Shown: in pieces, positions 50,334 to 62,200 of the stretch
Position numbering within the stretch: position 1 is the stretch's first letter
Layout of the letters: every line of letters starts with the position of its first letter
Assembly: GCA_900291925.1 (NCBI GenBank)
Contig: UWYS01000006.1
Location: 930,001-994,000 of the forward strand
Length of the DNA stretch: 64,000 nucleotides
DNA from: Thecaphora thlaspeos
Taxonomy: Eukaryota; Basidiomycota; Ustilaginomycetes; Urocystidales; Glomosporiaceae
Direction: 5' to 3'
Program-made: the position numbers and the translations under genes
Notes under the pieces: model-generated
The model's database searches: none
What the model saw: the letters and a program-made list of their open reading frames with translations, nothing else
Told to the model about the DNA's origin: nothing

Positions 50334-52360
50334 TCACCCGTACACCTCCGCCGGGTAGACGGTCAAGTTGGGATCGGTGTAGATGTCCAGGTGATCTTGG
50401 AGGTACCGTGCGGTGGGGTGATCGTGCGGGTCGCACGAGATGCGGTCCCTCTGTCCGTCCCTCTGGTAGACGCGGACGTAGTCGACCTTTATCGTCGCTG
50501 GGAACTGGATCGTCTTCCACTGTACCTCGCCCCACGACTGCGAGATGGCGACGTTGAGGAAAATGCTCATCGGTTCCAGCTGTACGAGGCGCTGGCCAAT
50601 CTCGACGTACGGCTGTGGACCGATGGCGCGGCCGCTCAGCGTCCATGTCGGCCGGCCGTCGACGTACCACGTCACGTGGCCCGACCCGTCCTCGTGCCAG
50701 TCTGGCTCGTAGTCCAGCCCGAACACTGTAGGGCGTGCGCCGTTGCGCTTGAACGCCTCGGTAGGTAAGGAAGTGGTCCCTGAGACGGACTGCTGGTACG
50801 GTCCACCGAGGTAGTCGTTGTAGGCGGTCGTGTTCTGATGCAGGACGGTGACGTCGCTCCAGCGCGTCCAGTTGTAGTCGGCATCGAACGGGGCCACCTG
50901 GGCAGACTGCGCCGCCATCCCGCTCCCGCCGCCGCTCCAGACTTCGAAGATGTCGAGCTCCGGTGCGCTTGGGCCCACGTCTGGGCTCGGACCGGGATGG
51001 TCTTCCCCCGGACACGTGCAGGCCGGCGTCCGCATTCCGGTCAGGTAGCTCAGAGCGGTCCCGGTCCGTGTCAGCCGGCCGACGGTGGCCTGTGGACCGG
51101 TCTTGTTCAGCCAGGTCTGGTTCGGAAGAATGCCCGTATCGCAGCTGTTGTACGAGTACGGCCTGTCGGTGGAGCGGACGGATGTCGTCTAGACGCGTGT
51201 CAGCGGCGAAGGCAATATCCTTGCTTCGTCGATCAGGCGTCGCTCCACTCACCACATGCCGTGCGAGGTACCCAGGTAGCCGGGCCGGCCCAGGTTACCC
51301 ATCATCCAGATCCCAGGCCACAGGCCACCCGTGGACATGCTCCCGGGCAGGATGACCGAGACTGCACGTGTATCTCGAGGGAACGGAGAAAGGGGGAAAG
51401 CGGCAGTTGCATGGGTCAACACGCGTCGTCGACATCACACTTGACCAGGCCTCCCATTTTCTCGCGGGCAGAGGGGACGGCAACCCACCCTCAACGTAGC
51501 CGCCCTGGAGGCAAAGCTTGTTCCAGGACTGCAGCATCCCAGAGCGAAAGTTGCGGCCATGCAGAGGGTGCTCCTCGAGCGCGATGTTGAGGAAGCCGCC
51601 GCTGGTGTTGACCGCTTCGGGCGAGTACCACTCGTAGTCGCCGGTTCTGCATGACATCAACGTGGAAGGGTGAAGCGTGCGACTATGAGCGCCCGCAGTC
51701 CACCGCATCGTGCTCCCCCTTCGACAACGGCCGAGCCGCACTGCTCACGCCGTGTAGTGGAGGTCGACGGCCTCTCAGAACGGATCGTCGCCAGGCCAGA
51801 AGGTCCTACCGTCGGTCTCGAACTTGTCCGAGAACACTAGATGGAACGAGCTCCGCTCCGACACCGGTTTCATCCAGCTGTGGGCTTGCGAAGGCGTCTG
51901 TGGATCGATGAGACGCAGAAGGTCTGGCAGGTCGGCAATCTGACCCGTCCCATTCGCCAAGTCCAGATTGACATTGCCAGAATTTCGCACCAGCGTGAAC
52001 GGGTTAGACTGATGGACGCGATGCTTGGTCAGCTCGACAGAGGGTTCTATCAATCAGAAGAGTGGCTCACGCACGGGGCCCAAGGTCGACCAACTTACGC
52101 AGAAAGACTGCAAAGACGCTGAGGGTCATGACGACGAGCGTCGAGACGCTGGCGATGCCGCGCTTCGAGACACCTGGAAAGCGGCGACCGCGTCTGTCGT
52201 CGTCGAGATCGGGATCGTGGAGGTAGTCATCGTCCTCAGGCTCGAGGTTTTCCCAGAGGCTTTGCTGCTTGGCCGGCCCAGTCCTGGACCTGGACCGACT
52301 CAAGCTTCTCGCGGACGCGGCGTCACAGGACAGCCCGAGGTGTCCGGTCAGGAACGACAT
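50334..52360 (-). pseudogene. Kre6/Skn1-type GH16 beta-glucan synthesis protein with one in-frame TGA
   Basis: I infer five exons: 52360-52099, 52046-51749, 51646-51489, 51361-51253 and 51162-50334 (552 codons with the stop). All junctions keep frame and rebuild family motifs: HYTATGDYEWYSPEAV, GGYVEVSVILPG, and GMWPYSYNSCDTG. Exon 1 has a cytoplasmic tail and a membrane anchor (IASVSTLVVMTLSVFAVFL), as expected of type II Golgi/ER proteins for beta-1,6-glucan. Catalytic-type residues E-L-D-I-F-E are intact. The only break is TGA at codon 178 (complement of 51775-51777), in GDDPF-stop-EAVDLHY, where relatives have Trp. Everything after it is well preserved, so this is a very recent nonsense allele, a read-through case or a sequence error. 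The C-terminus ends slightly early compared with relatives. I label it pseudogene only for the stop. Confidence 0.75.
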
Positions 52361-53267
52361 GGTGGGTTCGACGTCGGCAGGAAGGAAAGGGGAGGGTAGA
52401 CGGCTGGAGATGATCGCCCAACAAGCTCGAGCCAATTCGGTATGGAACGAGACGATGCCAGCTTGGTCTGCGACATTTTATCCTCCCACTGATGGAGGGT
52501 TGAGGCAGTGTTGTCCGTGGCAGGCATCCTATCTTTCGAAGGCTCTACGGCCGATGATGGTTCTCCGTCTATGTTCATAGGCTCAAGCAGCAGCCAAGCA
52601 GCAGCATTCCAAGGGTCTCCGAAGGTTCGCAGTCCGGATGGTGCAACGCCTCGGTGAGAGCACGAAAGACACCAAGAATGATTCGGCAACTTGTCCCTGT
52701 CGGCACAGCCGATGCTGATACGTCCTGTCGGACCGCTCCGGTGCCGCGCTAGAGTGACACCAGGGTACGGAGGTGACAGATGACATCCTTAAAGAGGCGC
52801 ATCTGCTGGTCGGCCGGGGCGAGCCTCTTCCTATGTCCCTTTCTCTTCGAGCGGCGTCGTCAAAGCTCCAGACCGGGTTAGGCAGACCTGCGGTGCGAAA
52901 CCTTGCTGATATGGACGAGAAATCGAAAGAGGCTCATGAGCTAGTCAAATCATGTGTGTGCTTGACTTGGGTCTTTTGTGGGTTGCACCGGCCCACAGAG
53001 GGTGTACAGCTCCGCATCGGCAGCCGATGGCGCATCGCTCTAAACAACGGAGGCTGCATCCTCACAGGGTGTGTTTCGGAGAAATCGCGAGCTGGGTTGG
53101 ACGGGCCGGAGTTGTTCCGCTTTCCCACGCCTTACGCGGCTGCCGCTGCTGAAGAAGAGAAAGACGATGGAATTGCGTACAAATACAGGACGTGGGTCCC
53201 AGCAGATGGACCTCAACAGAAGGCGACCTAGACGCTGACGAGGCGAGAGGGTATGGACCGCCCGCCT
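52361..53267. other. 0.9-kb region between the GH16 gene start and the INO80F-like gene end
   Basis: It contains the promoter of the GH16 gene. A plus-strand ATG frame (52833-53231, 132 residues) is open but lacks codon bias or recognisable motifs, so I do not call it. Confidence 0.4.
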
Positions 53268-54114
53268 TTAGTGGTTCCGCGGTCGTTTGAGTGGCGCCGG
53301 AGTGTCTTGCGGCTCGGCATCGCCGTAGGGTCCGTTCACCCTTGCCGTCTCCCCTTCTCGGAACGAGTCACCCGTTCTCCCCTCTGCTTCCGCCGCACGG
53401 CGCGACGACTCTTCCGGATCAGCAGAAGGCGGCCGTGGTCTCTTGTTATAATTTCCACCAGCGGCTGCTAGCTGCTGCTGCGGCGGCGGCGGTGGCGAAA
53501 GCCGGGTCGAAAAACCGGCATGGTCCCTTTTCTCCGAGTCTGCGTGATGGTCTTGACGGTAGGCCTTGGGGGCATCAGCTGCGTGGTGTGGACGCTGATC
53601 GCCTGGGACCGAATCTGTCGTCGAAGAGGCGTAGAGTCTCACGGGGTCTCCTCGCGATCTCGACAGCGTGTGAGAAGGGTAGGAGGCGGTAGGAGTCGCC
53701 CTCTGTGCCTGCTTGGCGGCAATGGCGTCGAGAAGGAAGCTGTTACGGGCGCAGCAGATGTCCAGTCAGCACAGGTGATGAAAGCTACACGGTTTGATCC
53801 GCTTATCGCTGTAGCAGCTGTGCCACTCACTTGATCTCGTCGCGGAGCTTCTCCTGCTTCTGAGAGGCCCGCGAGATGTTGGCCCTAAATTCGGCTTGCT
53901 CCTAGAGCAAGGGGTATGGGAAGAGGAGCAGTCGATGTTAGCGCTGAGCAGCCGGCAAACAAACTAGACCTGGCAAGGCCACCGCTTTCGTACTCACTGA
54001 CGTCACCCGGTCGTACTTGTCCTTGCACTTGAGATAGCGAACCTTATAGTCGGTGTTGGGGTTGGCGCCGCGCGAAGACAACGGCTTGGCGGACTGCATA
54101 GACGCATCGGCCAT
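53268..54114 (-). CDS. Small coiled-coil protein resembling INO80 complex subunit F/E, three exons
   Basis: Exons are 54114-53998, 53901-53831 and 53739-53268, joined in phases 0 and 2 to 219 residues. Donors are GTGAGT; acceptors are CTCTAG and AACAG, the last preceded by a GCTGACT branch site. The N-terminal half is a helical domain: TDYKVRYLKCKDKYDRVT, EQAEFRANISRASQKQEKLR and DEINFLLDAIAAK. This spacing of a K/R-rich YKxxYxxLKxK helix, a second helix and an FLLD motif matches the INO80E/INO80F small-subunit domain of the INO80 remodelling complex. The rest is disordered and ends with DTPAPLKRPRNH, similar to the basic TPAPKRKR tail of animal INO80E. The family call is by motif memory only. 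It is divergent from Trm2. Confidence 0.55.
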
Positions 54115-54576
54115 GGTCGGCGCAGGAGATCGGGTACCGATCGTCTCCCCTCACGTGTGTGTGTGATGTGTGTAGGTGTGTGTGTAAAGGAAGGTCGGTC
54201 GCAAAGAATCAGACAAGGAGGGTCGCGCGAGATGGTCGTGGTTGGAGGGGTGGGAAGGGAAGGGAGGGTCGAGGAACATGGCACGCAAGAGGTGGAGCGT
54301 GAGCCGACTGGCGGGATCGGGGAGCCAGGTGCTGAACGGCTGGCTCGTGCTGGGCTGGCTCGCCCCCGATATATTGATTGGAAATGCCGAACCAGGAGGC
54401 GGGGTGTCTGCAGCGAGTTTGGAACTTTTTTTGTCGGGAACGCGGCCAGGTCAGGCTGTCTTCTCTGATCCTCCTGCTTACCACCGGACCCTCATCATTG
54501 ACCTCTCCCCTAACTCGCCCCCCTTGGCCTTCCGCAGAGCAAAACGAGGCCTTACACAGCTTTCAAACCATAGTCG
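54115..54576. promoter_or_regulatory. Shared divergent upstream region of INO80F-like and Trm2 genes
   Basis: This 460-bp region holds a TG-rich tract at 54,153-54,184 close to the minus-strand start and no gene. Confidence 0.55.
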
Positions 54577-56576
54577 ATGCTGAAGGCCCTTCCAACCTTC
54601 CGACGTTCCATCAGGCCCACACTGCTCCCTACACTGCTCCCGGCTCGTCACGTCCGATACCCTCCACCTACTCTTCCCCTAGGCCACGCCATGTCGACCT
54701 CACCCTCGCCACCGCCGGCAAAGCGAGCTCGGTCAAAATCGCCCGTAAAGGACGACCGCGACGCTACTGTCATCAGCGCTGATGTTTTCAGCAGCGCTGA
54801 TGCCGCTGCTACTGTCGCCGACGCCGCCCCGATGGCCGGTCCGTCCAGCCGGACGAATGGCGCAGGGCGGTCAAAGGAGGATGTTTCCGCTGACAAGAAG
54901 CATCGCAAGGAAGACGCACGCCGAACTCGTAACAAGCGCAAGGACTACCAAAAGACGCTATCAAAGAGTGGCCGTGAGCCGATCGAATTCGACATCGAGG
55001 AGATGCTCGGTCAGCGGAAGGTGACCGACATCCTCTCGGAAGGCCGCGAGTTTGAGAACAAGTTTCCGCGCGATCACGAGTTGGAACTGGTCATCGACAG
55101 GCTCAACTCGCACGGAGATGGCCTCGCCAAGGGTCCTGACGACGATTGGGTCATTGCGGTCCCCAGCACGCTCCCCGGCGAGAAGGTCATCGCCCGGGTG
55201 ACATCCAACGAGCGAATTTGGTCGCGGGCCAAGTTGGTCGAGCTGATCGAGGTCAACTCAGACATGCGGCGCGACGAATTGGTCGGCTGCAAGTACTTTG
55301 GAAGCTGCGGAGGCTGTCAGTATCAGATGCTGACGTACGAGGAGCAGCTTCGCATCAAACAAGGGGTGGTGGAGAGGGCTTTCAAGCACTACTCGGAGCT
55401 TGACCCGAGTCTGGTCCCGGCGGTGCTGCCAACCATGCCGTCGCCCAAGCAGTACAACTACCGGACCAAGCTGACGCCACACTTTGACCTGCCATTTGAG
55501 CTCCGCCGCGGGAGGCACGGTCGCAACGGCGACGCCGTCAACGCCAAGGCGGCTGACCAGCAGTTCGACTTCCCCATCGGCTTCGACGCGATAGGCACCA
55601 AGCGGGTCATGGACATTGAGGAGTGTCCGATCGCTACGGCCACCATCAATCGGGCCATGCCTAGCGAGAAGCAGAAGGTCAAGGACACGATCCACACCTA
55701 CAAAAACGGCGCGACGATCTTGCTGCGCGACTCGCTTAGGACCTACGACTCTGTGGCAGAAGACACGCTGGTCAAGTCGGACGGCGACGTTGCCGTCGAG
55801 CCGGACACCGAGGTGGTGACGAACCACAAGGCGACGGTCAAAGAGCGCGTCTGGACGACCAAGTTCGAGTCGCCCGCCGGGACCTTTTTCCAGAACAACC
55901 GCTCCATCCTGCCGTCGCTGCTAGACTACGTGCGCGAGCAGATCGTCGCCAGCCGCAGCTCGGCGGGCCACGCGGTCGTGTCCGACGACTACTACCTGGT
56001 CGACGCCTACTGTGGCTCGGGCCTGTTCAGTCTCTGCCTCGCGTCGCTGTTCAAGAAGGTCTCGGGTGTGGAGATCAGCTCCGAGTCGATCAAGTACGCC
56101 GAGATGAACGCCGAGCTCAACGGCATCGCTAACGCCAAGTTCCTGGCAGGCAACGCCGAGGATATCTTTGGTCGGATCACCTATCCGCCGACACGGACTA
56201 CGGTCATTATCGACCCTCCGCGCCGCGGCTGCGACGAGGCGTTCATCAATCAGCTGGTCAAGCTGGGACCGTCGGACATTGTCTACGTGTCGTGCAACGT
56301 GCACACTCAGGCGCGCGACGTGGGCCAGCTGCTCCGCAAGGCGCCCGACTACGAGATCCTCAGCGTCCGCGGGGCGGATCTCTTCCCTCAGACGCAGTGA
56401 GTAGCCGCAGCGGCGTATTGAATGCAGGCAGACTGTGATGAGCATGAGCGGACAGCTGACACGGCGGACCTTTTTTTTGCTATTTCATCGCCCCGGCCTC
56501 GACCGTCGACAGCCACGTCGAAGGAGTCTGTGTCCTTTGCAAGAAGAGTGAGGTTGTTGCCGCTTCCACGGCGTGA
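54577..56576 (+). CDS. trm2: tRNA (uracil-5-)-methyltransferase Trm2, two exons
   Basis: It makes ribothymidine at position 54 of tRNA using SAM. Exons are 54577-56396 and 56513-56576, giving 627 residues; the junction rebuilds LFPQTHHVEGVCVLCKK, the family end. Domains: an N-terminal disordered basic part, a TRAM domain (about 175-215), cysteines 238, 244, 247 and 350 in the Fe-S-like GCKYFGSCGGCQYQ arrangement, the SAM site VDAYCGSGLFSL (476), DPPRRGC (546) and the catalytic Cys573 in VSCN. The first ATG adds MLKALPTFRRSIRPTLLP, Arg-rich with no acidic residues, before Met39 (54691, in GCCATGT context), so mitochondrial and nuclear/cytosolic forms are plausible. It shares an upstream region with the INO80F-like gene. 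Confidence 0.93.
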
Positions 56577-56963
56577 AATTTGTGCTGTTTCTCTCTCACC
56601 CCTCTTTTTGCAATGCTACATAGACGTAGGCAGTTCTCATTGCTCCGCCGCCGGTGCCCTGTGCCCCCCTTTGTGCTGGATGGTTACCCTTCCCGGCTCT
56701 CTCAGCTCTCTATGGATCGGGATCTGTGATCGACCCGATCAGCTCGGTTTCAGGATAATTGCAAGTGGAGTTTCCTGTGTCTTTTTCCGCTTTTTTTTCC
56801 CTTGGTGGAGCGTGTGCTCGACACCCGCGGACCTTCTTCCTGCCGCCGCACCTCTTCCCCTCTCTACATCAGCACCGACGACCCCAACCTATCCAACCAC
56901 TTTCTCTCCTTGATCCTACTGAAGCGAGAATCTTGGAGCCTCTGCTTATAACAGCGCTGCGCC
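56577..56963. other. Spacer and leader of the Mtf2-like gene
   Basis: About 390 bp with T-runs at about 56,795 and a C/T-rich leader before ATG 56964. No gene is seen. Confidence 0.5.
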
Positions 56964-58763
56964 ATGAGACCACTATTCAACATCGTGCCATCCCATCCTG
57001 TGCTCACGCAGGCTCTCCGCGCTGCCAGTCGCCATCCCACGGCCAGCAGCTGGACAAGATGTCTTCATTCAACCCGCATCAACATGGACGGTCGCGACGG
57101 GACGAGATCCGCGACATCGGCAGATCCTACCAACGCTTACAGTGATGCAGGACCTTCTTCGGCCCCGTCTACCAGCGCGGAATCTTCACCAGGCGCCAGT
57201 CAGCAACCGTCTAACGCCGCGTCAACGTCCGAGCAGTCGATCGCTTCGCCACAACAACCACAACAGCCGCAGCAGCAGCCGGAAACGATAGCGAGCAGCA
57301 GGAATCCGTTCGACGATCTCTTTTCCGGCGAAGATCCATTCCCACGTGCCATATCAAAGCAGCGCTGGCTGACGGACCCGGTCACGGACCGCGACCGCAA
57401 CCGCAGCCGCACTCGCGACAGGAGCAAGGATACCGTCCCGCGCTCCGTCCTCTTCACGCCAGAGTCTGACGCCAACGCCTATAAGTCCGGGGGTCGTCGC
57501 GACCGGAGGAACTACGACCGTTCGCCGCTCTCGCGCTCCGAGGCAGATGCCTTCATGAGCCTCCTCCACTCGGCGCTAGACCCCAATTTGATGCCCAAGT
57601 CTGGTGGCGGCGGCGGCTCGGCAGACGGCAGCCTCTTTCCGACACGCACCGAGGGGAAGTCGCAGCCTTTCGGAGCCTATACCGACCTCATCTCGCACGA
57701 GTCTCCCCGTGAAAAGAATCGGTACCAGCTCGAGGCGTACGCCAGCCGCAACCGGCTAAGGCCACGATTCGAGGAGAGCAGGATGGCGAGGGCCCGGAAG
57801 TCGGCGAGAGAAGGTCTGGCGGCCCAGGTCTCGCAGGCGCAGCTCGACGTGGGGATTGACGAGGCGAGGGAGGAGCTGACGATGTGCGAAAACGAGTACG
57901 AGGTGTGGGAGTGGGCCAAGAAGGAGGTCTGGGGTCTTGGTAGCAGCATCGAAGCCCTTCTGCCGATCTCGCTCAAGCATCAGGACGACATTAGCGGCGC
58001 AGCGCAAACGGCCGAGGCGCAGACAGAGGGAGAGGCCTCCACGTCTGTCGCCGCAGCAGCGAGTGAGGCCAAGCCATCCTCCAGCGACGATACTGCTGCT
58101 GCTGCGGCAGAAGAGGCGGCTCCGAACAGCACCGCCGCCGCTGTCGCCAGCAGCAAGCCACCCGCTGCTCCTCGATTTGGCAAGGAGACGCCCTATTTTG
58201 CCTCGGTGCTCCACCTCGTCTTCCTGACGCTGCGGGACCGCTACCGCTCACCGCACTCGGCGCTGGCCGTCTACGACCTGACTCGCTCGCTCGGAATTGA
58301 GTCGTACGTGCTCGGTTGCACCGCTGCGCTCTTCACCGACCTGCTTCGTACACGGTGGGACCAGCTATCGGACCTCGAGTCGTGCCGCACCCTGCTGCGC
58401 CACGCCCGCGAGACTGGTGTGCTTGCGGATCCAGCTTCTCGACGCCGCGAGCTGATGCGTAGCAAGCGGCAGATCAAGGGCAGCAGCCACGACGCCATCG
58501 TCCCTCCGGCCGAAGACGAGAGGATTCGAGAGGTGGTGGACCGGATAAGGGGAGAGGCGAGGAAGGAGGTGCTGCAGAACGTTCAGAGCCGCCGATTCCG
58601 AAAGACCGGCGACATCTTTGCGCCGGAGGACTTAGACGAGGAGCAAGAGGCCGAACAGGTCAAACTCAACCAGCCCAGCTGGGCGCAGCAGCAGACGCTG
58701 GACCTTGCCGATGAGCTGGGAAAACTGGCGGGCCCGCCCAGCAAGCTCATTTTGAGCATGTAG
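56964..58763 (+). CDS. Mtf2/Nam1-like mitochondrial gene-expression protein
   Basis: This single exon encodes 599 residues. The N-terminus (MRPLFNIVPSHPVLTQALRAASRHPTASSWTRCLHSTR) has Arg residues and no acidic ones, a matrix-targeting presequence with a possible cleavage near LHSTR. A Ser/Gln-rich segment follows (PQQPQQPQQQPE). The C-terminal conserved part is YFASVLHLVFLTLRDRYRSP, ALAVYDLTRSLGIESYVLGC and DLLRTRWDQLSDLESCRTLL, characteristic of Mtf2-like C-terminal domains. In yeast Mtf2/Nam1 couples mitochondrial transcription with RNA processing and translation. An Ala/Glu-rich linker (about 350-400) is low complexity. Codon use is uniform. Assignment to this family is from the C-terminal block. 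Confidence 0.75.
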   Translation: MRPLFNIVPSHPVLTQALRAASRHPTASSWTRCLHSTRINMDGRDGTRSATSADPTNAYSDAGPSSAPSTSAESSPGASQQPSNAASTSEQSIASPQQPQQPQQQPETIASSRNPFDDLFSGEDPFPRAISKQRWLTDPVTDRDRNRSRTRDRSKDTVPRSVLFTPESDANAYKSGGRRDRRNYDRSPLSRSEADAFMSLLHSALDPNLMPKSGGGGGSADGSLFPTRTEGKSQPFGAYTDLISHESPREKNRYQLEAYASRNRLRPRFEESRMARARKSAREGLAAQVSQAQLDVGIDEAREELTMCENEYEVWEWAKKEVWGLGSSIEALLPISLKHQDDISGAAQTAEAQTEGEASTSVAAAASEAKPSSSDDTAAAAAEEAAPNSTAAAVASSKPPAAPRFGKETPYFASVLHLVFLTLRDRYRSPHSALAVYDLTRSLGIESYVLGCTAALFTDLLRTRWDQLSDLESCRTLLRHARETGVLADPASRRRELMRSKRQIKGSSHDAIVPPAEDERIREVVDRIRGEARKEVLQNVQSRRFRKTGDIFAPEDLDEEQEAEQVKLNQPSWAQQQTLDLADELGKLAGPPSKLILSM

Positions 58764-59226
58764 GACTGCTGGGCCACGCTCGATGCATCGCCGAGCATCG
58801 TCGCGGGCAGTGTCCCGTAGAGGCTTGGACAGATCTTCCCAAGTACGGTCGAGCTTTCGAGAAGAACGAGACCCCGAGAGCACTTTGCGAGTCACGCCAT
58901 CGTCACGTCTCTTGTCCTCGTTTGCGATCACGCCAAACGAGTAGGCAAGATGGCAGGCATCACACAGACAAGCATCGAGCATATCAATATAGTACGGCAA
59001 TGAGGCAAGCAGCAGAATAACAGCATTGTTGTAAAGCATCGACAAACAAGTAGGCGACTTCATAAGTGAGAGCAGGTAGCACGAGGCAAGAACAAGGAGA
59101 GTAAGGGCAATAAATCGCAGATGAGAGGCGTGAGCGTGTTCCTGGGCCAGCCAAGGAAGGGATGGGCTAGTTGTGTGTTATCGAGTGCGCGCTTTTGTTT
59201 GCTCGCAATGCATGCGATGACAGATC
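58764..59226. other. Convergent spacer between the Mtf2-like gene and the large orphan gene
   Basis: About 460 bp between facing stop codons, lower GC than the flanks. Nothing recognisable. Confidence 0.5.
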
Positions 59227-62200
59227 TCAAGCGACCGGCTCCGCGATCTCCGAAGGGCGATGGCCGCTCGAGAGGTCCAAACCCACCTGCCAGGCAAGGA
59301 TATCGTCGTCGGTGTAACCCTGTTTCGAGGGACGGCGGGTGTTGCCTCGCGATTGTGACGCCGATGATGCCTTGTGTGAGTTGACGGTATTGCGCGCTTC
59401 GCTGCTGGAGAGCTTGTCGCGGTGGTGCGAGGACGAGTCACGCGCGCTGGCCGCACCAGGCTCGCCGCCTCTCCGAAGGTACGACTGCGAGCGGGAGCCC
59501 TCGCTGTTTCTGTGGGTCCGTGAACGATGCCGTGTCCTCGCTTGCGGGTCGCCGCCAGCGGGTGCCGTCAGGTCGCTCGGCTTGCGAGGGTGGGTAGCAC
59601 CGGCGTTGCTGTCTTGCTCCGCTTTCTCGAGCTCGAGCAGCTGCTGTTCGAGCGCACGGCGGTAAGCCTTGCGATCAGCCTTGGCCAAAGAGTAGGGATC
59701 CACCTGGAGGTAGGAGCCCTGGGCTTCAATCTCTTCGCTGGTGCTGGGAAAAGGGATGTGTGAGGCCCGCGAGACCGAGCCTGCCAGCTTCTCATGCTTC
59801 CCAGTCGAAGTCACGTCGGTCGGCGACAAGGTGGCCGTCGCGACGATCGGGCTGACGAGGTTCGCGAGGGAGCCTTTTGCAGACAGTGCCTCTCTCTCCA
59901 GCCTCTTCCGGACCGCTGGCACCACCACTTCATCCCAGTCGTTCGTTGCAGATCGATCCTGCGATGCTTCGGGCCGGGGCGAAGGCGCCTGTCCAACAGG
60001 CGACGTCATCTCGACAAGCGGGAGCTCCTTACGTAGCTCGTGCTGCATGGACGACCTCGGCGGCGTAGCATACGGAAGACGGTTGCTTTGCAGCCTTGCA
60101 GCGCGGACTCGATCATGGGCGACGGCGGCGGCGGCGGAACGATTGCTTCGAGCCTGGCTTCCGTCGCCAACGAATGGCAAGGCTTTGCGGCTCGTTGCCA
60201 CCCCTCGACGCTGCGTTCGCAGACACTCAGCGATCAAGGACGCCGCTGCGTCGGAGTCGGATGCCGCACCGCTGGTCTCTGCCAAAGAAGCGCTCGACAG
60301 TTCGGCCATGCCCGTCTGATCCCAGACGTGACGTCGGCCATTCCTGGAAACTCCCGATGCGTTCGCGTTCCGTCTCCTTCTTGACGGTTTGCTTCCAGAT
60401 GAGGAGAGGCCGTCAGACGAGCGTAGCGATCGAGCAGATGAGTACGGTTCCATCCTCCGTCGCTGACGCGTTCCGACGAGTTCGTCGGGGACCTCGACAG
60501 AGACGTCGCCGGTGGCCGGCGCGACGGAAGAGTGGGAAGCGTCGCGCTCGCCTAACATCCGCCGTCGGGCCCAGAAGGTGCGAAGATCGTTGCCAGGGGA
60601 CTCGAGCGCTTTCAGTGCCGCCAGACTTGCCTGAACACCGGTGTCGGCGAATGGCGCCTGGACAGCAGAAGACTGGGATATTGAGCTGGAAGAGGGCTGA
60701 CGGGCAAGAGCTTCTGCCTCTGGCTTGTCCTCGAGCAGCTCCACCGCACCGGCATGCTGAGCGCAGGGGTGCTGCTTGGACGCTGCCAGTGCATCGGCGC
60801 TGATGATGTCGCTCGAGCGACCCTCGGCAGGGTGCGATACTGCCTTGCCGGCATTGGTGCGGCTAAACGAAGCCTGCTGAGCGACGGCAAAGCCCCGGGC
60901 TGGGGCGAGGACGTGGTTTTGAGATACCACCTCGGCTGACCAAGGTCCATCAGCTGACGACCAGCTCTGACGACCGCTCATCTTGTCGGCAGTCTCGAGT
61001 CCAGGAGTGTAGGTAGCTGAGGGAGACATGGGAGGGCCGACCAGGAGGAAGGGTTTAGATCCAGGGCGTTCGGCCGCAGCATACGGCTCTGGAATTCGAG
61101 GCAACGGTCGAGATCTAATCGACTGCGGTGGATCGTTTAAGCCTGGAGTTTGCATCGGCGCGGTCGTGCTCCGAGGCGGTGCACCATAGGCTGCGATGGA
61201 GTTCGGAGCGGTGATGATGTCGACGTGGCAACCTCGGGCTTCGCTTGCATCGCACGAGTGGGCCGTAACGAAGGACTGAGCCTGCCCAGACGGCTCCCGG
61301 TGCGACGTCGGCCGCGAGATGGAGCGGGTACCGTGGGAGAAGTGCTCAGGCGGGGCTCGGACGTTTTCGTCGACGCTTCCAGCTAAGGAGTGGTAGGACG
61401 TGCTATCGGTGCCCCTTCGAACGTGGTGGGAGGAATCCGAAGCTACACCCTGCGCCTGTGTGACAGAAGGCCGTCCACCTTGCGCGAAAACGTTCGATCT
61501 CTGCTCGTCTCTCGCAACGCGGAGGGGGGCTGGCAGCCCGCCGATCAGCGTATGCCGAGGGTTGACGGTGTCGACCGGGAAGTGGACAAGCATGTTTGGA
61601 TATCGCTCATCTGCCACAATGACAGGCGAGGTCTGTGCGGCAGTTTTTGCGACGGCAAGCTGCTGGCCAGAATCCTGAAGGTCTTCTCGGCCGGCGATCG
61701 ATTCCCTGTCGGATATCAGAACCTCCTTGGTCCCGCCAGCATCCGAGCCGGATGGGCTGTCCGGACCGTCGGCGGCAAAGGTGGCCGCCAAGGGAGAGAG
61801 GGCGGGCATGAATCCGCCGGGTCCAGCAATATAGATCTTGGAGCTTTCCGTCACGCTGTCGCCAAATGGCCGCGCCGAGTGTCCCTGACACGTGTTCTGG
61901 CTGAGAGGGTCGGCAAGACTGGTTCCGGGCGTCGATGGACCCTCTCTTGCGGAGTACGTGTCGGCTGCCGATAAATCTGTCCGCCCATCCACCGAGGTCG
62001 CCTCACTCGGATTCGGGCTCGTCTGACTGCCCGGCCTGGTCCAGTAAGCCGTCGCCCCTGCGGTGGCCGCTGCACTTGCAACGCTGAGGGACGAGGCTGC
62101 CGATAGGCATTGAGACTCCTCGGCCGCATGGCGACGATTGGAGGGGCACCTTGGCCGGCGAAGCGGCGGGAGAAGTGTCGGAGGCTTCGGCGGCGCAAGA

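Noticed and set aside
51163..51255. Alternative acceptor CTAG at about 51,186 for intron 4 of the GH16 gene
   Set aside because: It would create a stop codon at the junction with the phase-2 donor; the acceptor after 51163 rebuilds the conserved GMWPYSYNSCD.
52833..53231. Plus-strand 132-residue frame between the GH16 and INO80F-like genes
   Set aside because: Composition looks random, no motif and no codon bias. Probably promoter DNA of the GH16 gene.
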